From: Caballeronia sp. SEWSISQ10-4 2
GTDB taxonomy: Bacteria > Pseudomonadota > Gammaproteobacteria > Burkholderiales > Burkholderiaceae
Assembly (NCBI RefSeq): GCF_030464885.1
Contig: NZ_JALPRJ010000071.1
Location: 1 to 43,973, forward strand
Length of the DNA: 43,973 nucleotides
Direction of reading: 5' to 3'
The notes below the pieces were generated by a model. It saw only the letters and a program-made list of their open reading frames with translations, made no database searches and was not told the origin of the DNA. The translations under genes were made by a program, and so were the position numbers. Positions 8,976-18,093 of this stretch are shown piece after piece (within the stretch, counting starts at the first letter, position 1; every line of letters begins with the position of its first letter).

Positions 8976-9869
8976 ATGACGAAGCGAGTAATAGTGACCG
9001 GCGGCAGCGGGCTTGCGGGCAAATGGGTCGTCGAGGACTTGGTAGAACACGGCTACGAAGTGCTGAATCTCGACCGCGTGCCCATGGCGAAGCCGGTGGC
9101 CCGTACATTGATTACCGATCTGACCGACGCGGGACAGGTATTCAACGCGATGGCGTCCAGTACTACGCCCAGGGAATTCGACGACGATCTCGAGCCCAAG
9201 CCCATTGATGCGATCGTTCATTTCGCTGCCATTCCGCGCATTCTGGTCACCACCGACAATGAGGTGTTCCGGATCAACGTGATGGCGACCTACAACGTGC
9301 TCGACGCTGCCTCGAAGCTTGGCATCAAGAAGGTAATCGTCGCCTCCAGCGAGACAACGTATGGAATAGTGTTCGCTCACCGGCATCGGGATCCTCAATA
9401 TTTCCCGCTGGACGAGCAGTATCCTGTCGACCCCATGGACAGCTATGCCATGTCCAAGGTGATCAACGAAGTCACGGCCAAGGCGTTTCATGCGCGTACG
9501 GGCGCGGATATTTATTGCTTCCGCATTGGCAACGTACTTGATCCGGTTGATTATCAAAAATTCCCGGGATGGCTGAAGGACCCTGGATCGCGCAAGCGGA
9601 TCGCGTGGAGCTATATCGATGGACGCGATCTGGCAACCGCTTGCCGGCTCGGCATTGAAAAGGACGGGCTCGGCTTCGAGGTGATGAACGTCGCTGCGGA
9701 CGATGTGTCCTCCGATCTGCCGACAGCGGAGTTGTTGAAACGGTTTTATCCAGGCGTGCCTGTAAAGAAGCAACTTGGACAGTTCGAGACCTTGCTGAGT
9801 AACGAGAAACTGAAAAAGCTGCTCGGCTGGCAGCAGCAGTATCGATGGAGGGAGCAAGCACCGCGGTAG
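8976..9869 (+). CDS. NAD-dependent epimerase/dehydratase (extended SDR)
   Basis: This 297-residue extended short-chain dehydrogenase has an N-terminal Rossmann motif (TGGSGLAGKW, residues 8-17), an HFAAIPR segment after beta-4, and the catalytic Tyr157-x3-Lys161 (YAMSK) with Ser/Thr around 124-128. Substrates of this group are nucleotide sugars, uronates or free sugar acids. It is divergent from the ABC importer (207-base shared spacer), so it may act on the imported sugar or sugar acid. AGGAG precedes the ATG by eight bases. Uronate dehydrogenase is one possibility, not established. Confidence 0.9.
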   Translation: MTKRVIVTGGSGLAGKWVVEDLVEHGYEVLNLDRVPMAKPVARTLITDLTDAGQVFNAMASSTTPREFDDDLEPKPIDAIVHFAAIPRILVTTDNEVFRINVMATYNVLDAASKLGIKKVIVASSETTYGIVFAHRHRDPQYFPLDEQYPVDPMDSYAMSKVINEVTAKAFHARTGADIYCFRIGNVLDPVDYQKFPGWLKDPGSRKRIAWSYIDGRDLATACRLGIEKDGLGFEVMNVAADDVSSDLPTAELLKRFYPGVPVKKQLGQFETLLSNEKLKKLLGWQQQYRWREQAPR

Positions 9870-9879
9870 TTCATCTTCG

Positions 9880-9907
9880 CTGAGGGTGGCCTGGGCGCCA
9901 TCCTCAG
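9880..9907. terminator. Hairpin between convergent genes, possible bidirectional terminator
   Basis: An 11-base stem (9880-9890 with 9897-9907, one G-T wobble) closes a six-base loop between the convergent epimerase and LysE genes. No clear T-run follows on either strand, so function as an intrinsic terminator is uncertain; position and stem length are the evidence. Confidence 0.45.
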
Positions 9908-9967
9908 TTCTATCCGCAAGACAGTGATTCAGGCGCTTGAGAAGCTATACCTCCAAGACCGCGCACG

Positions 9968-10567
9968 CTAGTGAAACGCCACCCAAGCCAGCGACAACGA
10001 GAACGTTCCCAGCACGATCGACGCACCGCGGAGCATATGAGCCTGACTGATCCACATCAGCCGGCCGCTGCCAAGCGCCGCACCGAACGCGACCCAGACG
10101 AGGCCAATCGGAACTAGCAGGGTCGCGAAGATAGCCATCGTTTCGAAATAGGCGGGCAAGTTCGCGAACGCAATTGCCGGGAAAATCGTGCCGGCAAACA
10201 GGATCGCTTTGGGATTGAACAAGGTCGCGACAAACAGCGTGCGCAGGCCGATTGCCTGTTGCGCTGACGTTGCGGGCAAGACCGCTGTACGCCACATCCG
10301 GATCGCGAGGTACGCGATAAAGATGCTGCTCGCGATACGCACGAGCGTCGGCAGCCATGTCAGCGAATGTGCTGCCTGTGAGAGGAAATGCCCCCAAACC
10401 GTAATAGAGACGACGTAGCCGGCCAGCTCAGCGCCAGTGAGCCGCGCCGAGCGCATGACACCGTCCCTTAGGCCCGCCGCGGCGAGCAACGTATTGGTCG
10501 GGCCCGGCATGATCAGCACGATGACAGTACCGAGCACGAACAGCGCTGCGCTGGAAATTGAAAGCAT
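9968..10567 (-). CDS. LysE-family amino acid/metabolite exporter
   Basis: This 199-residue inner-membrane protein has about six hydrophobic segments and the LysE/RhtB N-terminal signature IVLIMPGPTNTLLAAAGLRDG. A NPKAILFAGTIFPA segment marks the fourth helix. Family members export amino acids, homoserine lactones or related small metabolites by proton exchange. The substrate cannot be predicted. It stands alone, convergent with the epimerase gene. Confidence 0.88.
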   Translation of the reverse strand: MLSISSAALFVLGTVIVLIMPGPTNTLLAAAGLRDGVMRSARLTGAELAGYVVSITVWGHFLSQAAHSLTWLPTLVRIASSIFIAYLAIRMWRTAVLPATSAQQAIGLRTLFVATLFNPKAILFAGTIFPAIAFANLPAYFETMAIFATLLVPIGLVWVAFGAALGSGRLMWISQAHMLRGASIVLGTFSLSLAWVAFH

Positions 10568-10823
10568 GAATTGGCGGATGGGAAGACTGGAGCAGTATGC
10601 TTTTTATCACACGCAGATTGCACCGGACCGCACGCAAAATAAATACGCTCCGACAATGACGCCCGGATGGCCGCTTGAAGAACGGCTAATCCTGCTGGAT
10701 GCCTTTGATCGCTGCTCGCCGGCCTCCTCCTGGCGCGGCGTCATTCATATCAACGATTCCCGCCTATCCGTTCTGACCCGGTCAATGCTTCTTGTGGGTG
10801 GTGGCGAGCGCGTCGTACACCCG

Positions 10824-11147
10824 TTACGGTCTATACACCGTGCCCGTACGATTAGGCGGTCTTACGACCGAACTCTCGGTTGTTCTCGTGCCGTTGCTTC
10901 TCATGCTGCTGATTATGCCGTCTGAGCCTTTGGAGAGGCCAGCGGCGGCTCTCAGGTCATTGCTGGGGGGCATGGCGCCTGGCGTCGCCGTGCCAGCACT
11001 GTTGACGCCAGGAACAAGCATCCCGTTCTCACCGGCGGTCGTGCCCCCTGTCTGCGCGTAGGCCGCGCCTGACATACCGACTGACACCCCGCCTGACATC
11101 CCGATAACCAAGACTGACATCAACATCTTCTTTGTCGCGACTTTCAT
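10824..11147 (-). CDS. Small secreted hypothetical protein
   Basis: This 107-residue protein has a clear signal peptide: KKMLMSVLVIGMSGG, then a hydrophobic stretch ending GAAYA, with likely cleavage before QTGGT. The mature part is short, Gly/Ser/Thr/Pro-rich and probably unstructured, ending TGTVYRP. The ATG at 11147 has GGAG six bases upstream; two further in-frame ATGs upstream have no ribosome site. No family is recognised. It is separated from LysE by 256 bases in which no gene is seen. Confidence 0.6.
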   Translation of the reverse strand: MKVATKKMLMSVLVIGMSGGVSVGMSGAAYAQTGGTTAGENGMLVPGVNSAGTATPGAMPPSNDLRAAAGLSKGSDGIISSMRSNGTRTTESSVVRPPNRTGTVYRP

Positions 11148-11629
11148 TGCACACTCCATGAAAACCTTAAATGCTTTGCGCATCCGATGCATTTATTCCT
11201 ACCGAGAGGCGAAGACGCATCAGGACTCATTCCACTTAATAAGAGTCTTGGCGAATAGCCACGTTCCCGAATAATTGTCACTTAAGTTTACAGCTTCACG
11301 GCTTACTGCCGCTCCCGTACATTTACACGGGAAATGATATGGCAAGATATTTGCCAGGCCAGGCATCCGATGTAAATACACTGCTTCGTAACTACTCAGT
11401 CGACCAGGAATAGCCGACTAATAGCCGACGCATGCCGCTAAGTTTGCGCCGTTTCCGCCTAAACCTGACTGAAAACCCCTTTAGCCGCGACTAGTTGCCC
11501 TGTGCGCGTTTTCCCTTGGATTCCGCAAGGATCATTCCACTGTACTATCGAATAAGCGTTAGGCGCACCCTCTACGCCTGAGGAGCGTCAACGTTTCCGA
11601 GAACGCAAATAAACCCCAGGGAGACGCAC
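11148..11629. promoter_or_regulatory. Intergenic region upstream of the phasin gene
   Basis: This 482-base spacer separates the small secreted protein and the divergent phasin gene, and no credible CDS lies in it. Two structures are visible. One is an inverted repeat with arms tggcaa and ttgcca (11340-11345, 11351-11356) around gatat. The other is a tandem pair of aatagccgac (11409-11418 and 11420-11429) with an 11-base period, about one helical turn. Both could be protein-binding sites for the divergent promoters; no factor can be named. Confidence 0.4.
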
Positions 11630-12055
11630 ATGACGAAGCCCGAGCACAGCGATCCGTTCAGTCAGTTTTCCGCGATGTTTCAGCAATACAAGCTTCCCGG
11701 TTTCGACGTCCAGGCAATCCTCGATGCACGCAGAAAAGACGTCGAAGCGCTCGCCGCCGCGAACCGCGTCGCGTTCGGCGGCATGGAAGCGCTTCGAGAT
11801 AAACAGATCGAAATCCTGCGCCGGGCGCTCAATGATTTCCAGGGCATCGCGCAGCAGTTCTCCGGCTCTCCGAAAGAAGCCTCGGCCAATTCGACCGAGG
11901 TCGTTCAAAAGGCACTGCATCAAGCGCTTGCCGACATGCAGGAGATTGCCCAGAAAACGCAGCAGGCTCACACCGAGGCGTATGCGATTGTGACGAAGCG
12001 AATTGAAGAGGCGGCCAAGGAGTTGAAGTCGTCGCTGGAACAACCGAAGCCGTAG
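11630..12055 (+). CDS. Phasin family protein (polyhydroxyalkanoate granule-associated)
   Basis: This 141-residue, almost entirely alpha-helical protein has the phasin pattern: an N-terminal QFSAMFQQYKLPGFDVQAIL segment, then ARRKDVEALAAANRVAFGGM, and a long amphipathic helix ending in a charged Lys/Glu tail. Phasins coat polyhydroxyalkanoate granules in the cytoplasm and limit their size. It is shorter than classical PhaP (about 190 residues). GGGAG lies six bases before the ATG. It is monocistronic, ending at a strong hairpin before the convergent HAD gene. Confidence 0.88.
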   Translation: MTKPEHSDPFSQFSAMFQQYKLPGFDVQAILDARRKDVEALAAANRVAFGGMEALRDKQIEILRRALNDFQGIAQQFSGSPKEASANSTEVVQKALHQALADMQEIAQKTQQAHTEAYAIVTKRIEEAAKELKSSLEQPKP

Positions 12056-12073
12056 CCGTTCCGGGCGTCCGTC

Positions 12074-12104
12074 CTGCCCGTGCCGAGACAATCGGCTCGG
12101 GCAG
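12074..12104. terminator. Strong hairpin between convergent phasin and HAD genes
   Basis: A 13-base stem (12074-12086 with 12092-12104, one mismatch, arm ctgcccg...) closes a five-base loop. It starts 19 bases after the phasin stop and ends 3 bases from the HAD stop. A bidirectional terminator is likely, although no U-run follows. Confidence 0.55.
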
Positions 12105-12106
12105 CA

Positions 12107-12721
12107 CTACATCAACCGGCAACGCTCCAGTTCTTCCGATAACGCATCGGCGCTGACAAACTTGTATCCGTGAAGGCCCGCATTGATCGCCCCAGCCACG
12201 TTAGCGTTTGTGTCGTCGATGAAAAGCGTGTCTGCCGCACCAACGCCCAGTTGTTCAAGGCAGCGAAGATAGGCTTGCGCCGCCGGCTTCGCTGCGCCGA
12301 ACGAGGCGGATGCGTAGACGTGAGAACCGAAGATCTGAGCGACTGCAGGATTCAGATAGCCGATATGGTCGGTAACCAGACGGCAATTGTTGGTCAGCAC
12401 CGCAATCCGATTGCGCTCGGCCACTCTCGCGGCGAGCGCGAGCACTTCCGCGTACGGCGTGATAGACGCGCGGCGAGCAGCCAGCCAGTCATTGCGGTTG
12501 ATGCGGCAGCTTAGAAGATCACCCAATTCGCTCAGATACTCGTCGTCGCTGATCTGGCCTGCGTCGGCACGTGCTTCAAGCCCGGATCCCCAGATGGCAT
12601 GACGCACGGTTTCGGGCGCCTGACCCGATACGGCCGACAAGTGGTCGACTCGAGCGTCGCGGTCATAGTGAGACAGTACGCCCTCCATGTCGAACAGAAC
12701 CAGCGTGATGGATGCTGTCAT
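12107..12721 (-). CDS. HAD-superfamily hydrolase
   Basis: This 204-residue HAD hydrolase has all four motifs: nucleophile Asp11 in LVLFDMEGVL, motif II VLTNN, motif III lysine in GAAKPAAQAY, and motif IV FIDDTNANV. In motif I the usual second aspartate (DxD) is glutamate (Asp11-Met-Glu13), a conservative change that keeps an acid at the general-acid position. Phosphatase activity on a small metabolite is the most likely role. The ATG at 12721 is preferred, with gagg eight bases upstream; the frame is open to 12799 without family similarity. Confidence 0.85.
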   Translation of the reverse strand: MTASITLVLFDMEGVLSHYDRDARVDHLSAVSGQAPETVRHAIWGSGLEARADAGQISDDEYLSELGDLLSCRINRNDWLAARRASITPYAEVLALAARVAERNRIAVLTNNCRLVTDHIGYLNPAVAQIFGSHVYASASFGAAKPAAQAYLRCLEQLGVGAADTLFIDDTNANVAGAINAGLHGYKFVSADALSEELERCRLM

Positions 12722-12843
12722 GCTGTCGGCCTCGCGTCGAAAGCTTCCAGAAAAGGAAGAACCCATCCGGCGATGTGCCTTCCTTCGGACCGTCGGCAAA
12801 CAAGTCGCGCCCGCGGCTGAATTTCAGCATAACCAAAAAAAAT

Positions 12844-14031
12844 TCAGGACCGGACGGACCGATACGCATCGCTGCGTCCGCGCTTGCTCAGCACCAACTG
12901 CCACAACTGGCCTTGGCCCGATCGGAAAAATCCGGCGGACGACAAGAGGAAGTACTTCCACATCCGATAGAATCGTTCGTCATACTGAGCCTTCAGTCGC
13001 GGCCATGCTTCGTCGAATTTGGCAGACCAGGCCATTAACGTCTTATCGTAGTCCCGTCCGAAATTATGCCAGTCTTCAATAAGAAAGCGCCCTTCCAGAG
13101 AAGCCGCTATTTGTTTGGCCGAGGGTAAATGGCCATTCGGAAAGATATATTTATCGATCCAGGCATCCGTCTTCTTTTCTGTCACGAAGTTACCAATCGT
13201 GTGCAATAAGAACAAGCCATCCGGGCGCAACAGATCCCTCACAATATTGAAGTAAATATCGTAGTTTTTCGGCCCGACATGCTCGAACATTCCGACTGAA
13301 ACGATTTTGTCGAATTGTCCCGTGAGATCCCGATAGTCAGTGAGCTCAATCGTCACGGGTAAGCCGGCGCATCGTTGCTGCGCCAGCTTCTGCTGTTCCT
13401 TGGAAACGGTAATGCCCACGACCTCGACACCGTATTCCGTTGCAGCGTATCGGGCCAGGCCGCCCCAGCCGCAGCCAATATCCAGCAGACGTTCGCCGGG
13501 CTTGAGCTGCAGTTTTCGGCATATCAACTGAAGCTTGTGCAGTTGGGCTTCTTCGAGTGTCTGAGCCTGTTCCCAATAGCCGCACGAATACATCATGTGC
13601 GAGTCCAGCATGCTTTCAAAGATGTCATTGCCAATATCATAATGGCGCTCACCCACTTGAAATGCGCGACCCCTGCTTTGCGCGTTTAGTAGTTTTTGAC
13701 GCGCCATTTCAACAACGAATCTGATCCGTGCCGGGCCGACCACGGTTTGTTCAAGGTCAGTACTCGCTATCCGATGAAAAAATCCGTCCAGTTGTTCGCA
13801 ATCCCAGTCGCCGTCCATATACGACTCGCCAATTCCCAACTCCCACGTAGAGAACATCTTCCGGAAGAATGCTTTATCGAGGACCTGAATGTCCCAGGGC
13901 GCTGGGCCATTGACTTGAACGCCTGCATGCTCAAGTAACTGCGTGATAATTTTGGGTGCGGCGCGTCTAGGTTTAGGAGAGGCTGTGTCCGGGAGGACGG
14001 CTTCATTGCGATTCGTGTTGATCGTCACCAT
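12844..14031 (-). CDS. Cyclopropane-fatty-acyl-phospholipid synthase family methyltransferase
   Basis: This SAM-dependent enzyme of about 395 residues transfers a methylene group to unsaturated acyl chains in membrane phospholipids. It has the SAM-binding motif LLDIGCGWGGLARYAA, the DSHMMYSCGYWE segment with the family's conserved cysteine, and VGMFEHVGPKNY with active-site Glu and His. The ATG at 14031 is taken over 14115 because the extension has no family similarity. It is followed upstream on the same strand by a fatty-acid-hydroxylase-type gene (139-base gap), so the two may remodel membrane lipids together. Confidence 0.92.
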   Translation of the reverse strand: MVTINTNRNEAVLPDTASPKPRRAAPKIITQLLEHAGVQVNGPAPWDIQVLDKAFFRKMFSTWELGIGESYMDGDWDCEQLDGFFHRIASTDLEQTVVGPARIRFVVEMARQKLLNAQSRGRAFQVGERHYDIGNDIFESMLDSHMMYSCGYWEQAQTLEEAQLHKLQLICRKLQLKPGERLLDIGCGWGGLARYAATEYGVEVVGITVSKEQQKLAQQRCAGLPVTIELTDYRDLTGQFDKIVSVGMFEHVGPKNYDIYFNIVRDLLRPDGLFLLHTIGNFVTEKKTDAWIDKYIFPNGHLPSAKQIAASLEGRFLIEDWHNFGRDYDKTLMAWSAKFDEAWPRLKAQYDERFYRMWKYFLLSSAGFFRSGQGQLWQLVLSKRGRSDAYRSVRS

Positions 14032-14170
14032 TGCCTCTTGACCGAAAGGGTTGTAGCGCACTGTAACGCAAAAGGGGCCGGTGTCAGAATTGGAGTGCTT
14101 ACAGCCAGTAAGCACTGCCCTTACGCATTGCTTGCGGACAGCCGCCTTCGAACCGCCCCGGAAATGACGG

Positions 14171-15313
14171 TCAAGCTCTGAACATCACGACCGCAGCCGC
14201 TACGCCCGCAAGGTCGACCAGAATGACCGGGATGACGCTCACACGGCCTTGCAAGTAAGCGCCCAAAGCCCAAAGTCCGGCGACGATCACACCGGTCAAC
14301 CCCAGCTCCGTCGAATATGAAAGTTCTTCCGCATACCATAGATAACCCGCCGTTGCACCCATCATCAGGGCAAATTGCACGGCCGCAAATATCGCAGCAC
14401 TGCTGGCAGGCGGCTCTCCGTACAACTGCCTCGCCGCCTCCAGGTCGAACGTTGGCGCAGAAGGCTCAGCCTGAAGGTCCGCACTGGAGTCGGAAGGCCG
14501 CCAGCCCGGAGGCTTGAGCCAGATGCGCCACTTGTCTGTCCACGACCTCGCTTGACGCGTTGCCTGCACGAGCGACCAGTATTCCGCGAAGATTGCCCAG
14601 CCCGGATCCCAACTTCGCAGGGGCGTCCTCGTTCCATAGACGCAAGGCTCCTCTTCCTCCGCAAAAGTCCCGAACATCCGGTCCCAGATCACGAACATGC
14701 CGCCGTAATTTTTGTTGAGGTACTGGTCGTTGACCGCGTGATGCACACGATGGTTGGAAGGCGAAGAAAACACGCGGTCGAACCAGCCGAGTTTTCCGAC
14801 GTGTTCAGTGTGAATCCAGAATTGATACACGAGGACAATGAGTCCGGCAACGCCGAACTGCTCGGGCGGCACGCCTATCACCGCAATGGGCAGGTAGAAG
14901 ATCCAGCCAATGAGCGCGACGGTACTTTCTTGCCTCAAGGCGGTCGAGAAATTGAAGTGCTGGCTTTGATGATGGACGACATGGGCGGCCCACATGACAG
15001 CGCACTCATGCCCCGCGCGATGCAACCAATAGTCGAAGAAATCGAACAGGACGATGGCGATCAGCCAGCCGTACCAGGTGTCCCAGAACCTGACGTCAGG
15101 GGTTGGCGTCAGCGCATTGAACACAAGGGCATACAAGCCAATTTGAAAGAGCTGCGTGACCAGCGCCAGCAACTGACTTATCAGGCCTTGGCTGAGACTG
15201 CTCAGCGCATCGTTCAGCCGATAGGTATTGCGTTGCCTGAACCAGCCGTAAGCAAACTCGGCGCCGATCAGAACAACGAAAACAGGAAGTATGAAAACGA
15301 TGATCTTGTCCAT
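14171..15313 (-). CDS. Sterol desaturase / fatty acid hydroxylase family protein
   Basis: This 380-residue integral-membrane di-iron enzyme has the three histidine clusters HRAGH (98-102), HVVHH (111-115) and HRVHH (188-192), set between hydrophobic segments. Such enzymes hydroxylate or desaturate lipids using O2. The N-terminal 300 residues are the catalytic part; a further hydrophobic C-terminal region (about 310-378) with three predicted membrane segments is an extension beyond the basic domain. It precedes the cyclopropane-synthase-like gene, suggesting a shared lipid-modification role. The substrate is unknown. Confidence 0.88.
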   Translation of the reverse strand: MDKIIVFILPVFVVLIGAEFAYGWFRQRNTYRLNDALSSLSQGLISQLLALVTQLFQIGLYALVFNALTPTPDVRFWDTWYGWLIAIVLFDFFDYWLHRAGHECAVMWAAHVVHHQSQHFNFSTALRQESTVALIGWIFYLPIAVIGVPPEQFGVAGLIVLVYQFWIHTEHVGKLGWFDRVFSSPSNHRVHHAVNDQYLNKNYGGMFVIWDRMFGTFAEEEEPCVYGTRTPLRSWDPGWAIFAEYWSLVQATRQARSWTDKWRIWLKPPGWRPSDSSADLQAEPSAPTFDLEAARQLYGEPPASSAAIFAAVQFALMMGATAGYLWYAEELSYSTELGLTGVIVAGLWALGAYLQGRVSVIPVILVDLAGVAAAVVMFRA

Positions 15314-16297
15314 TCACAATCTCGGCAATGTGGTCTCGGCTATACGAAGCGTCCAGCTTCACGCAGCCAATGGTTCAACGGCAGCGGGAACAGGCGGTCA
15401 AGCCGGCCGAGCTTGCCGGTGTGCCGGGTAAGGATTGGGAATCTGGCAGACCTGCCCGTTCGGCGTGGCCGCTGCGAATCAGTCATGGTCCTCAGCAGCG
15501 CCCCCGTGGAACGCCGCCGCGATAGCTAATCATCGATTGTCTGGAATCGTACAGAATCTACGCAACCCCTGCTTGCTAACCGCTGGCATAGCCTGCAAAC
15601 GCCGGTATTTCGCTGTGGACAAAACCACAAAGCCGCGTCAATTGTGCCAATGCTTCACTTACCAAATGCTTACATGGCGTTTGTTTGATCTGGCTTCGTC
15701 AATGCTCGCGGTGGCCAGGTAAAGCAAAACGATGAATAATTCGAATTACTTTACGACGGCTAATGGTCCCCCGGCGCGGCTTCGGTCGGGTTCGAGGGAT
15801 CCGAGCGTTACCGAGCACGTGAGTACGTGTCGTCGATCTCCATATAATCTGGATTACTTATCATTTAAATCAATCGGGTGGAAGCGCATGGTGCGTCCGG
15901 ACTACCGGGATTGGATAGAGTAAACTACCTGCCCTCTGTGCGCAAAGACACCTGAGCAGGGCAAATTTTCTTGATGAAGAATGTGGCGATGTTATTCTGA
16001 CCGTACAGCCCAATAAAAGATAAAACGAGGTGCCTGATTCTATTAGCCATACGAACGAGACAACTCAACTCTAAGGACCGAACCGATGAGTGGCGGCGAT
16101 TGTTCGTCGTGCGCCCTGACGCGTCCCGGCCTGATCATTTGTTCAATACCTGTTACCAACGTGTGTGATATACAACCGGCAATACGAGCTGCCGTCCAGA
16201 CACTGCGGCACTTTCACTTAAAAGGTTATTCCATTTTTAATTCGTTAAGCAGCGTGTTCAATCTCAAATAAATAACCCAAATGATTGGGAGTTCAGC
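15314..16297. other. AT-richer intergenic spacer without a convincing gene
   Basis: Nearly 1 kb separates the hydroxylase and the plus-strand fucosyltransferase-like gene. Reading frames here are short, lack ribosome sites or have unlikely composition. A TATAAT hexamer occurs near 15844 without a matching -35. Arms tgccct and agggca (near 15940-15980) could pair and are followed by a short T-rich stretch. Base composition is visibly more AT-rich than the flanks from about 15,700 on, which suggests acquired or relic DNA. Confidence 0.4.
16086..16271 (+). CDS. Possible small ORF, uncertain
   Basis: This 61-codon frame begins with an ATG that has aagga eight bases upstream and ends 26 bases before the fucosyltransferase-like gene. 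The product has three cysteines in its first 20 residues and no recognisable domain. It could be a leader peptide for the next gene or a chance frame in AT-rich sequence. Confidence 0.2.
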   Translation: MSGGDCSSCALTRPGLIICSIPVTNVCDIQPAIRAAVQTLRHFHLKGYSIFNSLSSVFNLK

Positions 16298-17275
16298 ATG
16301 TTGCGAAAAGTAATCGACCGGGCAAGACTGATCCGACGCAGCGAGGGGTTCAAGCGCTCCTTGGCCACGCCGAGCCGGGTTTCCCTCCACGCCACGCAGC
16401 GCTTGAACAAAGGAGTGTTCGCCATCGAGATCCAGGAGAATTCCGGTTTTTTCTCGGTGATGCAGATGATCTTGTTTATCTTGATGTATTGCGAGGAGAA
16501 ACGCCTGACACCGCGCATTTCCGCACGAGGTGGCATATACGGCGATCCGTTGGGGGAAATGGACTGGTTCTCAGCCTGTTTTGAGACTGTTCGGACACCG
16601 CCAGAGGCAACGTCAGCGCAAAAAGTAAGAACATCGACAGTTCGCGATCTGGTTCAGCTGGGCCTTCGGCAGCGGTATGAAGCCCGGCTGCAACTCAAGT
16701 CTGCGAGCGAACTCTTCCTGTCGCATTATCGACCGGCCGCGCATATCGCAGACGAAGTCAGCTCGATCTGCAAGAGGCTGGAAATCAGCAAGTCAACCCT
16801 CGGCGTCCATTTCCGAGGCACCGATAAAAAACTGGAAGCCATCCCGGTTTCCTGGGAAAATTTTTGCCGGCTGGTGGAATCCGTGCTGGCCGAAAACCCG
16901 AATTTAAACAATATTTTTGTATCGAGCGACGAACAGGCATTTATCGATTTTTTTATCGCGTGGCCATTCGGGAAGCCAGTCAAGGCAGCGCCTGCGAAAT
17001 TACTCGCACGCGGTGGCGTGCCCGTCCATTTCAGCGGCTATCCAGGACTCGAAATCGGGCGTGAAGCGCTGGTTTCAAGCTTGCTGCTTTCAAATTGCGG
17101 ATTGCTTGTGAAAACGCCATCTTACTTGTCGGCCTGGTCCAAAATATTCGATCCGTCACTTCCGGTGAGGCTCGCGTCGCCCCCGCGACCGGACGCGTTC
17201 TGGTTTCCCGACAGCCGGCTGTGGGATGAGCAGGAACGACAGAGCAAAGCTGCCGAATTGTCGCCAGTGTCTTGA
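16298..17275 (+). CDS. Putative fucosyltransferase-like (NodZ/GT-B) glycosyltransferase
   Basis: This 325-residue protein is not confidently assignable. It carries the motif LGVHFRGTDKK (His171, Arg173, Asp176), which resembles the HxRxxD nucleotide-sugar-binding motif of NodZ/O-fucosyltransferase-type enzymes. NIFVSSDEQAFI and LLLSNCGLLVKTPSYLSAWS follow, in the order expected for the C-terminal half of that fold. There is no signal peptide; one hydrophobic stretch (about 51-63) may pack in the core. GGAG lies six bases before the ATG. It is an orphan, without other polysaccharide genes nearby, and sits after an AT-rich spacer, which fits lateral acquisition. Transfer of fucose or another sugar is inference. 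Confidence 0.6.
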   Translation: MLRKVIDRARLIRRSEGFKRSLATPSRVSLHATQRLNKGVFAIEIQENSGFFSVMQMILFILMYCEEKRLTPRISARGGIYGDPLGEMDWFSACFETVRTPPEATSAQKVRTSTVRDLVQLGLRQRYEARLQLKSASELFLSHYRPAAHIADEVSSICKRLEISKSTLGVHFRGTDKKLEAIPVSWENFCRLVESVLAENPNLNNIFVSSDEQAFIDFFIAWPFGKPVKAAPAKLLARGGVPVHFSGYPGLEIGREALVSSLLLSNCGLLVKTPSYLSAWSKIFDPSLPVRLASPPRPDAFWFPDSRLWDEQERQSKAAELSPVS

Positions 17276-17469
17276 GGCGTTCGCGCGACCGGTCAAACAC
17301 TCGGACATTGTCCGCAGATCTGTTCAAACTGACGAGCTCAGGCACAGTATCCGACGCCAACCGGCCACTGCGCCAAGCGGCAATCCGGATCGAAGCCCTT
17401 CCGCGTGCAGACAGCACCGCCGCGATCCGGGTGAGAACTTAACAAGCTCTCGCTACCACGGTAGTCGGA

Positions 17470-17661
17470 TCATCTCGACGGACAGTTCAACGTTTTCACA
17501 TGCATATTCTGACAGGGATAACTGGGTGGAAGCCTCGGCGCTTCGCTGGAACGCGATGCATACAAGCTACTTCCCGCCGCTGGGTCGGCGCACCCTGCCA
17601 CCGCCCCGAATAAAACCAAAGTGACGATCAGACGGCCCAGGGTAGAAGATGTTGTCGCCAT
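17470..17661 (-). CDS. Small putative lipoprotein
   Basis: This 63-residue protein has an N-terminal hydrophobic segment (RLIVTLVLFGAVAGC) ending in a lipobox-like V-A-G-Cys, so it is probably lipid-modified and anchored in the envelope. The ATG at 17661 has AAAGG seven bases upstream. The frame remains open to 18180, but the extension is basic and non-conserved in style and would run through the promoter of the response regulator gene. It is divergent from the two-component system at 18201 and could be one of its targets, which is inference. Confidence 0.5.
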   Translation of the reverse strand: MATTSSTLGRLIVTLVLFGAVAGCADPAAGSSLYASRSSEAPRLPPSYPCQNMHVKTLNCPSR

Positions 17662-18093
17662 GAGTTGACCTTTGAGGTGATGCGTCGACCGATTGCCGCG
17701 TTGTCTTCCGTGGAAGACTCGTGATGCGGTCAAAACAAAATTCTTTATTAAGTTATCCAGAGTGATTAGAAAGAAGCCAACTTCTACGGTCATCAGTAAA
17801 CGCTGATGTTGGAAACGTCGTAGTGTCGAAGTCGGCGGCAAACTGAATCTTCTAAAATCTGCTTGAGAGCGATAAACCGGACTACGCGTCGATCTCGTAT
17901 CGGTTTCTATTATTGGATCTCGCACCCGGATGCGACGTGACGCGAAAATGACGTTTCCGTCATCTGCAAAGCACTCGTCGCGAATGGAGCGATGCCTGCA
18001 CCGATAGAACCGACGACCACTACGTGAGAGTCCAGCGCCGCCGCTACACGCTTGACGAATTCTTAATGACCGTTTTGCCGGGTGCGACCACAT

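Noticed and set aside
10437..10925. 162-codon plus-strand frame
   Set aside because: It overlaps the LysE gene antisense and has no ribosome site or recognisable domain.
14375..15529. 384-codon plus-strand frame
   Set aside because: It is antisense to the fatty-acid hydroxylase, whose histidine motifs clearly mark the true frame.
17703..17718. gtcttcc/ggaagac hairpin as a terminator
   Set aside because: The stem is perfect, but there is no T-run on either strand and it lies upstream of the lipoprotein gene, not after a gene.
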